Assembly (NCBI GenBank): GCA_010094045.1
Contig: ML986609.1
Location: forward strand, 50,482-114,481
Source of the DNA: Lojkania enalia
Lineage: Eukaryota; Ascomycota; Dothideomycetes; Pleosporales
Direction of reading: 5' to 3'
Length of the DNA: 64,000 bases
Below, piece after piece: positions 37,801 to 47,900 of the stretch. Position numbers and translations under genes: made by a program. The notes below the pieces were generated by a model that saw nothing but the letters and a program-made list of their open reading frames with translations, searched no databases and was not told the DNA's origin. How positions within the stretch are numbered: position 1 is the stretch's first letter; each line of letters starts with the position of its first letter.

Positions 37801-37988
37801 AATAGAAATATCTATATTATATAGGTTTTTATAGGGGCTAGGTTTATACTACTATACGGGCTAGCTGGGTTGGCGAAACCTTCCTCTATTATAGTTAAGA
37901 TAAGTCGGTTATATTCTAGCTAGCAGCTGGTTTAGGTATTATAGTAAGAGTAGTATAAGTACAGAGGTGTCGCGGTATTACTATAATA
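31884..37988 (-). mobile_element. gypsy element A, complete inverted copy
   Basis: 6105 bp, LTRs at 31884-32186 (3', 303 bp) and 37706-37988 (5', 283 bp with an internal deletion of about 20 bp between short direct repeats). Collinear with 10833-16956 throughout. CCTTA at 31879-31883 on its left is the complement of the TAAGG that precedes the plus copy, and the B frame continues from there. The right flank does not contain B sequence. Confidence 0.85.
32187..37705 (-). pseudogene. element A gag-pol (inverted copy)
   Basis: From right to left: gag at about 37450-36640 with the zinc-knuckle region near 36730; protease; RT at about 35500-34900 with the mutated YVDD region near 35035; RNase H near 34650-34280; integrase near 34060-33200; GPY near 33030-32960; chromodomain near 32840-32690. 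The 3' tandem-repeat tract is at about 32280-32600. Mutation density resembles the plus copy, and many TAA/TAG sites lie at the same codons. Some stop positions differ, so RIP also acted after duplication. Confidence 0.75.
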
Positions 37989-38002
37989 AGAAACTAGAGA
38001 GA

Positions 38003-38371
38003 TAATTGGTTAGATAATAAGGTATAGCACAACCTATATATATAATAATAGTAGAAGTATTAGATATAGCAGGTTGGACCTAATAAACCTAATAGATCTA
38101 ATAAACTAGGCTTAACAGTCTTAGACCTAACTATATAAGGAAGAAGATTTCTTTAGTAGATTAAGTCCTATATAGTTATTCTCGTAGATTTATCTTATTA
38201 TTCTATTAGACTTCTAAATATATTTATTATATTTAAAGAACTAGCGAACCTAATACTCTCTCTTTACTAAAGTTACTACCTCTAACCAACCTAATATAAA
38301 TAAGGCTCTAGTATACGTACAACTGCTACAGCGGTTATTATATATACTAGTAGTATATTAGGTTAGTAATA
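38003..38371 (+). repeat. 5' LTR of element C
   Basis: 369 bp, from TAATTGGTTAGATAATAAGG to GGTTAGTAATA. Compared with the 3' LTR it carries more C-to-T and G-to-A changes, for example CTCTAGTATA against CCCCGGCACG. It is followed by a region that should hold the primer binding site, not identified. Confidence 0.8.
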
Positions 38372-38412
38372 TAATAACTACCTAATATTAAGAAAATAGA
38401 AACTATTTAAAG

Positions 38413-39400
38413 ATGTCTACTGCATTATAAAGTTAAGTTATAATAACCTAAAGGCTATAAACCCTAGAAAAAACTATAGTATAAAAAGTATAGGAATAGA
38501 AGATATATATTATATAGATGTAATATAAGCTAGCTATAACTAGAGCTAACCTAGCTAAAGCTAAATAATAAGTATAAGCTAAGATAGCTTTACTAAAAAA
38601 GTTTAATAGTAAGAAAGAATATATTAACCTTTTTCTTACGTTAATAGAGCTATACTTTAAGTTTAATAGTACAACCTTCTTCTTAGATAAGAATAAGATT
38701 TTAGCTGCAATAATAAATATAGAAGAGATACTACTAGTATAAACTAAACTATTTATAGCTAATTAGCTAGAGAATAGAGGTAATATAAAGAAGACTAGAG
38801 AATCTACAGACGAGCTCTTTAAGAGCTGGGAAGGATTTAAGAATAAGGTCTAAAACGTTTTTAGAGAAGTAGACACAGAATAGGAAGTATAAAGAAAACT
38901 ACTAAAGCTAACCTAGATTAAGAGAGTAATAGATTATACTATAGAGTTCTAGAGACTTAATATTAGACTAGAATAAGACGATAGCGTATTAGTAGAAATC
39001 TTCTATAAAGGGCTTAAGGATAAGGTTAAGAACGACCTAGCTAGAGAAGAAAGACTAATAGAGCTATTAAAAATAATCGAATTAGCAGTTAGGATTAACA
39101 ACCGTTAGTACGAGTAGGAGATAGAAAAACGATCTTAGCTATAAGTATTCGTGCTAACTAAGAAGGAAAGTAAGACGGCGCTATAGGATAGTAATCTAAT
39201 AGTTCTAGGAAAAGTCGAAAAGGATAAGAGAAAGAACTACCAACGATTAAGGATAAGCAATCTTAAGAAAGAAAGGTTTAAAGAGGGAGCGTGTCTTCTA
39301 TATAGATAGAAAGAGTACTATATAAAGGAATATTTAAATAAGAAGAAAGAAGCTAGAATAATAACTGTATAACCTACTAATAGATACTAATAACTAACGC
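38413..39400 (+). pseudogene. element C gag
   Basis: Starts at ATG 38413 (MSTAL), the first ATG after the 5' LTR and in frame with the downstream domains. The N-terminal third is Gln/Lys/Ala-rich and probably helical. The capsid core spans about 38600-39100, with ELFKSWEGFKNKVQNVFREV, RVIDYTIEFQRLNIRLEQDD and IFYKGLKDKVKNDLARE, matching fungal gypsy gag well. A zinc knuckle lies at about 39285-39345: GACLLYRQKEYYIKEYLNKK, with Cys and His positions partly mutated to Tyr. TAA/TAG stops interrupt it. Pol lies in a different frame, so the intact element probably used a frameshift or a separate start. Confidence 0.75.
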
Positions 39401-42400
39401 GGTACTAGATATATTATATAGACGATAGATGCGGAATATATTATTTAGTAAAAGAAGGGAGCAATTATTAGCTATAGCTAAAAAGGGTAGCAGTAGTTAT
39501 TAGATATATAGAATATCTACTAGATATACTAAAACTCGATAGTATAATAATCCTAGAGAGAATAAGTAAAAGAAGTACTAGATCTATAATAAAATATACT
39601 AGGTAAAACTATACCCCTAGAAATATTAGAATATACCGTTTAAAGAAGTAACGTTCTAAGATAGCTAGAGCGTATTAAAAACCGTAGTAAAATTAGTAGA
39701 AAAGGTTACGAATAAAGAAATATTCGAGTATATATAAGAAATATACTAGAGCTACTCTATAGAACTAGTAAAGAGTAAAAAAGGGAAATATATACTACCC
39801 TATAAGAACAGCTGCGAAAAAGATTGGGCCAGCTATTACTAGGACAATTATTAGATATATAAGAGTATTAAGATAAAGCTAGAAGTATAGCTAAGAATAG
39901 ATATATAATTATTACTAAGAATTTTACTATCTTAAGATAAAATAGAAGATTATATAGAAAACGGGTATTATTAGATTTATAGAAGTCTAATTTACCTTAG
40001 AACTAAATATCTATACTAGCTTAGTAAAATTGTTATAGAAGCTAAAAAGCTGAGGAAGATAGTTTTAAAGGTAAGAGAGATATAAAGAGATATTAAAGAA
40101 TAACTTAATATTACAGCTTATAAGATAATAAAAGTAAATATACCTAAGGAGGAAGAATACCCTAAAGATAATATATATTTAGAAGAATATAAAGCTTTAA
40201 GCTAAAAATAATATATAGTTAGATACTAGTACTATTAAAATATATTTAAAGTACTTAGATAGTAAGAATTAGATAAAGATTACTAACTAATTAAATAGTA
40301 ATAGTATTTCTTAGGATAGAAGTATAAGATATATAGTAAATAGGTAAAGGCCGTTTATACCTAAGAACTATAGATAAGATATAGTATAGATAGATGTCCG
40401 CTATATAGAGAAGAGAAAGAGAAGGTAGAGTTCTTCCCATCTTAGTTAAAAAACTAAGCAGCCTCTAAGATAATAGCTATATTAAAGAACCGGGCAGGAA
40501 AGCTGTTAGAAGGGTTACTAGTATAGTACCTTTATATATAGTACTCTAAATAGAGTTTAACAGAAGGAAGTTTAAAATACTACTTAATAGTAGAACTTTA
40601 GATACGTTTATATTAGTATAATAGGTTTACGAGAATAATATAGAGTAGAGGGAAAAAGTAGTACCTTATATTATATACCTAGTAGACGATAAGCTAATAG
40701 ACTATAGTAGAAGAGTTATATTAATAGAAACTAAAAAGCGAGCGCTTAATATTATAGGATATACTAATATAAGGAGTATTAAGATTATAAACCTAGGAAA
40801 ATTTAATATATTACTAGGTATAGACTAGCTAGTTAAATATAATTCTAAAGTAGATTAGTAGTAAAGGATAGTTTATAGGCTATAAAGCTATACTAAGATA
40901 GAGCGGGTAGTAGAATAGTATAAGGTAAAGCGTCTTTCGGGTCTATAGTTAATATAGAAAGTATTAGCAGCTACGATAGTAAGATACCTTAAAAGAATAA
41001 AATAGATGCTAGGTATTATTATAGTTTAAAAAGTGTATAAAGAACTATAAGACGATAGTATACTTTAAGAAATTTAAGAGGATTACAGCGAATTTACAGG
41101 GCTATATAAAGAAGTAGAGAATAGAGGATTACTTAAATATAAGAAATACAACTATAAAATTATTATTAAGGATAAAAAGAAACTAAAACCTAGTCTAATA
41201 TATAACTTAAACCAAGAATAGAGAGAAGAACTTAGGAAATATATCTAAAAGAATTTAGTAAGAGGGTATATATGACTAAACTAAAGTAAAATAGCTTTAC
41301 TAATACTATTTATACTAAAAAAGAACGGTAAACTAAAGTTATATGTAGACTATAGACAACTAAATAATATAACCAAAAAAAATAGATACCTATTACTTAG
41401 GATAATAGAATTTATAAGTTAATTATAAGGAGCTAAGTAGTTTATAAAGTTTAATATAAGAGAAGAATACTACTAAATTCGGATAAAAGAGGGCTATAAA
41501 TAGAAAACGGTATTTAAGATAAGAGAAGGTCTTTTTAAATATCTAGTAATACTATTTAGACTTATAAATATACTAGTAACATTCTAAGCGGTTATAAATA
41601 ATATATTAAGGGAATACTTAGATATATTTATAATAGCGTATCTAGACGATATTCTAGTCTATATAGATAGATTACTAAGAGAGTATAAGAAATATATTAG
41701 AAAAGTACTAGCGAAACTATAGAAGTATAAGTTACTTATAGTCCTAGAGAAATATAAGTTTTATAAGATAGGAACAGGGTTTCTAGAATTCTAGATATCT
41801 AGAGACGGTATTAAGATAGAATAAGAAAAGGTTAAAGTAATACTAGAATAACTAGTATCTACCTTAGTTAAATAAGTTTAATCTTTCTTAGGCTTCGCAA
41901 ACTTCTATAAGAAATTTATAAGTAGGTACTCTAGAGTAGTAATACCCTTAATAGAGATTATTAAGAAAGAAAAAGGGTTTAAGTAGTAGAAAGTATAGTA
42001 AAAAGCCTTCGAAGAACTAAAAGCCTGCTTTACCTTAGTATTAATGCTAAGAATGCTAGACCTAGAGAAGTAATTCCGACTGGAAACTAATACTTTAGAT
42101 AAAGTAATAGGCGCTTGTTTAAGTTAGTAAGACGAAGATAGAAAGTAGAGGCTACGAGCCTACTTTTCTAGAAAAATGAAACTAGAAGAACTTAACTATA
42201 ATATGTACGATAAGGAACTATTGGTAATAGTTGAAGTATTAAAGGAATGGCGAGTATACTTAGTAGGAACTAAATACCTATTTAAAGTCTAGATAGATTA
42301 TAAAAACCTTATATACTTTATAACGATAAAAGAACTTATAGAAAGATAAATACGATGGGTAGAATGACTAGTAGACTACAACTTTAAAATAACGCACTAG

Positions 42401-43777
42401 AAAGGGTTAGAAAATACAGCTACAGACGTACTAAGTCGTAAAGCTAACTATATAACTAAGGAAAAATATAAAAGAGATACGATCCTAAGAAAGAAATTAG
42501 ATAGATCCCTTATATATAACTACCCACGAGTCGCCTAAATTATAAGACTAACTATACTAGAGCAAACTTAGTAGTAGAAGCTAAGGGATATATAGATAGT
42601 AGAGCGATATCTAATAAGTAGTAAAGAAGTAATAGTAATTAAAAACGCAACTTAGAAACAACTATATATATACCCGTATATATAATAGTAGATAATAAAG
42701 AAATTATACGAATTGCTAGAATAGGGACACCTAGGAGTGGTAGAAATAGAGTAAAAGCTGAGGAAGAGTTTTACTCTTACTAACGCAAGAAGAGAAGTAT
42801 AAAACGTACTTTATAAGTACTTAGAATGCGGGAAGAATAAGGCTATAAGATATAAGCCTTATAGATTCTTATAGCTATTAGAAGTACCTAAAGGACTATA
42901 GGAATAGATTATAATCGACTTTATAACTAAGCTACTAGAATCGATAGAACTAGGGTTAAGAAGAAGATGCGATATAATTATAAACGTAGTAGATCGACTA
43001 ATAAAATATGCGCACTTTAGACTAGTATTAGAAATAATAATAGCACTCGAACTAGTATACAAGTTATTATATATAGTATTCGCGGAGTATAGGGTTCTAA
43101 AGTATATTACCTTAGATAGAGACAAGTTGTTCACATCCAAATACTAGTAAGGATAGATAGAGAAGATAGGAATCCAACAGTAGATGTCCACTAGTTTTCA
43201 CCTACAGACAGACGGCTAGATAGAACGAGTCAACCAGAACCTAGAAACGTATTTAAGGATGTACGTTAACGAATAATAAGATAATTGGGTCGAACTGTTG
43301 CCCACGGTATAGATAGCCTATAATAGAACAACCCAGAGTATTATAGGGACTACACCCTTTAAAGCTAACTACAGACGGAAAGCTATCACGTATTGGGGAC
43401 AGAACGAGAAGGGATCTCTAGTTCTACTAGCAGACCAGAAAGTAAAAGAAATAAAGGAAGTCCATGATCAACTTAGGGAAAAGATTTAGTTAAGAAACCT
43501 TAAAATAGCAGAATAGACCAACAAGTTAAGGATTGAGGGACCAACCTTTAAAGAGGGGGGTAAAGTTTTCCTGTCAACAAAAAACTTGAAGACCAAGAGA
43601 CCTACGAAAAAGTTGGATTACAAGAGAATAGGACCATTTCTGATTGAAGAACAGGTCGGACCTGTAAATTTCAAACTAAGGCTACTAAGTAATATGAAAA
43701 TACACCCGGTATTTCATAAGTCAAAACTAGAACCAGCGCCAGATGACGCACTACTACAAGAGACCATACTCCTCTAA
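39401..43777 (+). pseudogene. element C pol: protease, RT, RNase H, integrase
   Basis: Replication enzymes of the element. 39401-40560 is a spacer without recognised domains. The protease active site reads LLNSRTLDTF near 40580-40610 (D-S-G type, Asp to Asn). RT includes LKLYVDYRQLNNITKKNRYL near 41340 and the intact catalytic box AYLDDILVY at 41636-41662. RNase H spans about 42050-42420, with MYDKELLVIVEVLKEW. Integrase follows: IIIDFITKLLES near 42910, TLDRDKLFTS near 43105 and ERVNQNLETYLRMYVNE near 43225, with all three DDE acidic residues kept. The GPF module GPFLIEEQVGPVNFKLRL is near 43630-43685. From about 43520 to the stop at 43777 the frame is fully open. Stops become rarer from 5' to 3'. 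Confidence 0.85.
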
Positions 43778-44080
43778 AGAACGGACGCGCTTCTCAGCGC
43801 GCTCCAGGCGAGAAAGAGCCGCCCGACGGCGACGTGCAGATTCCTTGAGATGACGAATCTCCTCTTTCTCAGCAGCCACGAAATCTCGATAGGCAGAGGC
43901 AGACTCCTCACGGGCCTTCGACATGTTCGCCAGGAAACGGCGAAGGGCACCCTCGGTCAGAGAGAGATCGCAGGACAGACCCTGAGAAAGGCATTCTCCA
44001 CATGCAGAAGAAAGGGCAGTGTTACTGTGACAGTTGCGGTTCGCAGACTGACAGTTCGAACAACAGCGAGACGGATCCAT
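43754..44080 (-). CDS. antisense small protein with Zn2Cys6-like cysteine cluster and coiled coil
   Basis: An uninterrupted 108-codon frame on the strand opposite to element C pol. It starts at ATG 44080 and ends at 43754, overlapping the pol stop tail-to-tail by 24 bp. Cysteines 7, 10, 17, 27, 30 and 37 give CX2CX6CX9CX2CX6C, exactly the spacing of fungal Zn(II)2Cys6 binuclear clusters; an extra Cys is at residue 6. Residues about 50-104 are Glu/Lys/Arg/Ala-rich without Pro and should form a coiled coil, the usual dimerisation partner of such clusters. The basic loop residues typical of DNA-binding clusters are sparse, so nucleic-acid binding is uncertain. Composition is unlike the RIP-mutated surroundings. 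It could be an accessory gene of the element or a captured piece of host gene. Confidence 0.5.
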   Translation of the reverse strand: MDPSRCCSNCQSANRNCHSNTALSSACGECLSQGLSCDLSLTEGALRRFLANMSKAREESASAYRDFVAAEKEEIRHLKESARRRRAALSRLERAEKRVRSLEEYGLL

Positions 44081-44570
44081 TACAACGCCTAGGGAAAGAA
44101 TTAAGTAACCAGTACGATGGTTGCGGGTAGAAGTGTTTTCGCGTTAAACCTTTGGCATGGTAGAAAGGGAAAAGGAAGAAGAATAGGGCTATACTCGCGA
44201 GCCGAGTAGGACCCACCGGAATATATAAAGCACCAACCCCGGAACGGAAAAACATAGATGTAGTACTATAGTGTACCCACGCAGAATGCGTTAGAAGCTG
44301 GAATAAGCTGCTAAGGATAGTAGGATACTGTACCCAGACGGAATAGGTAAGGCAATAGATTAGAAAGCTTCGGGACGAACCTATAGAAGGGGGAGCGGGT
44401 GTTATAAACATAGAACGCTAAGAGGCACTACCTCTATGGCTAGGGCTTAATCCAACATCAGCCACTGTATAGGTCGACTCGGATGAGGACTAACAGGGTA
44501 ATAACAGGTAGAAGTATGTTAAGGACCAATTATCGGATAGTAAGTAGTAGGACTGCGGGAACTGGGGAGA
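44081..44570. other. lightly mutated 3' region of element C
   Basis: Retains CpA and TpG sites and a mixed composition. No convincing protein was recognised on either strand. It is the upstream region for the antisense frame and should contain its promoter, and it holds the polypurine tract used by the element: purine-rich GGGAACTGGGGAGA ends at 44570, directly before the 3' LTR. Confidence 0.55.
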
Positions 44571-44939
44571 TAATTAGTTAGACGATAAGGTATAGCACAA
44601 CTTATATACGTAATAATGGTAGAAGTGTTAGGTATAGTAGGTTGGACCTGACAGACCTAATAGACCTAATAAGCTAGGCTTAGCGGTTTTAGACCTAACT
44701 ATATAAGGAGGAGGATCTTTTTAGTAGATTAAGTCCTATATAGTTATTCTTGTAGATTTATCTTATTACTCTATTAGACTTCTAAATATACTTGTTATAT
44801 TCGAAGAACCGGCGAACCTAATACTCTCTCTTTACTAAAGCTACTACCTCTAACTAACCTAATATAAATAAGGCCCCGGCACGTGTATGACTGCTATAGC
44901 GGTTGTTATATATACTAGTAGTATATTAGGTTAGTAATA
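44571..44939 (+). repeat. 3' LTR of element C
   Basis: 369 bp, same length as the 5' LTR. It keeps more unmutated sites than the 5' LTR, such as GGCACGTGTATGACTGC. It ends at GGTTAGTAATA; the LINE 3' end follows immediately. Confidence 0.8.
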
Positions 44940-47900
44940 CTAGTATTATATTATTATAAAGCGCGTACTATACTTCTCTAGTTCTTTTTATATTTACCTA
45001 AAGGATCTAGAATTCTCTATTTATAGTATTAATATATAAGAATTCTACCTATCTCTTTTCTAAATTCTAGGCATTTTTAGTATAATATTTAATATAGGCC
45101 TTAGTAGTTAATGTATTATAGGTTAACCGTCTTATAATATAAGTATTCTTCTTACTTATATATATCGCATACCTCTTATTATATATAGTCTCTTATTTTA
45201 TATCTAAACCTCTTATACTTATAGTAGGCTACTAGTATATATTACTCCTCGAATTATAATACTATAATACCCCCTCTTCTAAATATTATACTGTCTAACT
45301 TTAGTAGCTTTTTAGCTTCCTCCTTTATTACTACCTTAACTACTACTAATATATACTATTCTCTAAGCTTTAGTTATTTTAACTATAGTATTATATATAC
45401 CTCTACTCTATTTTCTATACTGAATTATTCTATTACTAACCTATTTACTTTACTACTTTCTACATCTATAGCTAAAGCTACTTTAATTTAGTCTACTTTT
45501 ACTAGATACTATTTAGATCCTACTAGTTTTATACCTAGTAGAGTTAGTTTAAACTAGTCTACTATTACCTACTAGACCGCTACCTTCTTATTCTTATTAA
45601 CTAAGAACTTAATTATACTTATATTATTATTTACTTACTGTATATAGAAGTCTTTTACTATTATTCTTTTAAGACTTTTAATACTATTTATACTTTATTA
45701 GATTATCTACTTAGCCGCCTCTATAATTACTATCTTCTCTATTATATTATCTCTTATCTAACTAATATTAATTACTAGCTATTGTTTATTCTTCTTACTA
45801 ACTCTTCGTCTATTTATTAACCTTAAAAGCCTTATACCTAATTCTACCTACTATCTACTAACTATAACTATAGTTTATATATATTTTAATAGTACTTTAG
45901 TTAAATAAATATTAAACTATATTTAAAAAGAGTATATAGTTTTATATAACTCTATAATCTAGTCTTTAAAATTCTATTATTCTACTTAGAATATTATATA
46001 GTTACTTTAAATATCTTTAATAATCTTATTCTAGTTTATAATAATATTATTTTATTATACTATCGTCTATTTTAGGCTTATAATAAGTTTAGCTAGCTCC
46101 TCTATCCTGGTACTACTACTATTAAAAGCTTGTTAAGAAGAGGTTAATATACACCTAATATAAGATAGTAGTAGTTTATATTACTCTAGATATTACTATA
46201 TACTATTAGGTTCCTCGTTCTATAGTAATAGTAGTACTATAGCTCTATACTTAGCTTATATAGATTAGCTCGCTATTATCTTTATTATCGGGGGCTGCTA
46301 TAGTATATTAGATACCTTTATTATCCGCCTTCTAGTATATTTTACTAGTATAGGGGGTAGTATTAATAGGTTATAGTTAGAATCTAACTTCGCTATTAGG
46401 GCTTTAGTATAAAGTTTAGTAGTCCGGGCGGACTACTTTATAGTAGAAACTAGCTAAGCGAGTGTCTACGGTTTAAGTAAAAGAATATCTAAGATAAATA
46501 TCCTTCTTTTTAATAATTTAGAAGTTTTCTATTATTCCTTAGCCCTTAATATATATATATATATATATGTGTGTATTCTATTATAGCTATATACTCTATA
46601 GGTATAGGCTATTATAAAGCACTAGCTATATATATTCTACTTTCTTATACCTACTCTATTTTAAAAGCTATCTATAAGACCTATTTATCTAATACCTAAC
46701 TCCCTACTTAATAAAGGAAAGAAAAGAAAAGTAATATACTACTATATATAAGATAAGCTATATAGCTAATTATAGCCTCGCGTCTATAGAGTATTTCTGG
46801 TATTATACACCTCTTAATTAGTAGTATACTAGTCGAAGCGCGTTTATAGATAGCTTATTATTCTACGCCTATAAGGTAGAAGAGGAAACCTTTAGCTGCC
46901 TCTACTTATCTGCTTCCTCTTATCTCTACTTACTTTATCTTATACTTTTAGTTATAGCCGCCCTATACTCTTTACAAATTTAATTATCGCCTTAACTACT
47001 TCTATATCTAGCTTCTAGTACTAAATTAGTCCGTCTATACTCTACCTACTTCCCTCTTATCTACTTAAGTACTCTTCTAGCGCGTATAATAGCTCGCTAA
47101 ACCGCTGTCTGTACTACTATTATAACTTAGCTTTTTACTATCTCTACCTTCTATATAAGAAGAGAAAGTATACTATTAACTCTTTATATCTATACTCGTA
47201 TACTATAGTATCTACAGCCTTAATCTTATAGAGATACTTATTAAGAAACGTTTTACCCGTCTATAGCTGCGTAATAATAGCTGCCTTATTACTATTTAAC
47301 TGTTAGTATATCTCTACTAACTTGCCTAGATAAAATATTATATTAATCTTCCGTATAAACTTTCTCTTCTCTTCCTACTTTAGTAGAGGTAGTCCTATTA
47401 TTACGTTGGCTCTTTCTAGTACTAATTATATTAGATACTATAGTACTCCGTCTTACTGTAGTAGCTACTTACTTTCTTCTCTTATTACTTTCTTCGCCAG
47501 TCTATCTACCTGCTTATTTTCCTCGATCTCTATATATTCTAGAATCTAATATAGTATAGTATTAGTTATCTAAAGTTTTTTAATAATCTCTATTATAGTA
47601 ACTTAATATATACTAGCTCGTTAACTACATACTAACAGTAATACTAATTATAAGTTAGAGAAGATCCGGATACTTAACGTTAGTATAGGCCGACTATCTC
47701 TATTAAGAGTTATATATAATAGGCCCTATAACTAATTAGCAGCTTTACTAATTACTAGTAATTTGGTTAGGTATATATTCGCCTAGTTTAAGCTTACTAT
47801 TATCTTTAAGACGCAAATTTGCGATAGTCTAGTATATACTCTAATATCTACTCTACTGTTCTATACTAATACGTCTATATATATATCTACCTATCTTAGC

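Larger units (their letters stand above)
38003..44939 (+). mobile_element. Ty3/gypsy element C, full length
   Basis: 6937 bp with two 369-bp LTRs (38003-38371 and 44571-44939). It contains gag, a middle region, protease, RT, RNase H, integrase and a GPY-type module, followed by an antisense frame and a long 3' region. No chromodomain was recognised. No matching 5-bp target duplication is seen: the left flank ends next to an element A LTR, and the right flank is the 3' end of a LINE. The 43.1-44.5 kb part is nearly free of RIP changes, unlike the 5' two thirds. Confidence 0.85.

Noticed and set aside
42859..43140. 93-codon minus-strand open frame
   Set aside because: Directly antisense to the integrase core of element C, which explains the sequence; Ser/Ile/Tyr-rich shadow.
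43850..44092. 80-codon open frame on the plus strand
   Set aside because: It lies opposite the cysteine-rich antisense frame in element C and has an Arg/Thr-rich composition without motifs; best explained as a shadow frame in a patch free of RIP.
44022..44411. 129-codon open frame on the minus strand
   Set aside because: Overlaps the start of the cysteine-rich frame in another phase, has no recognisable domain and a Phe/Ser/Leu-rich composition typical of random reading of a purine-rich opposite strand.
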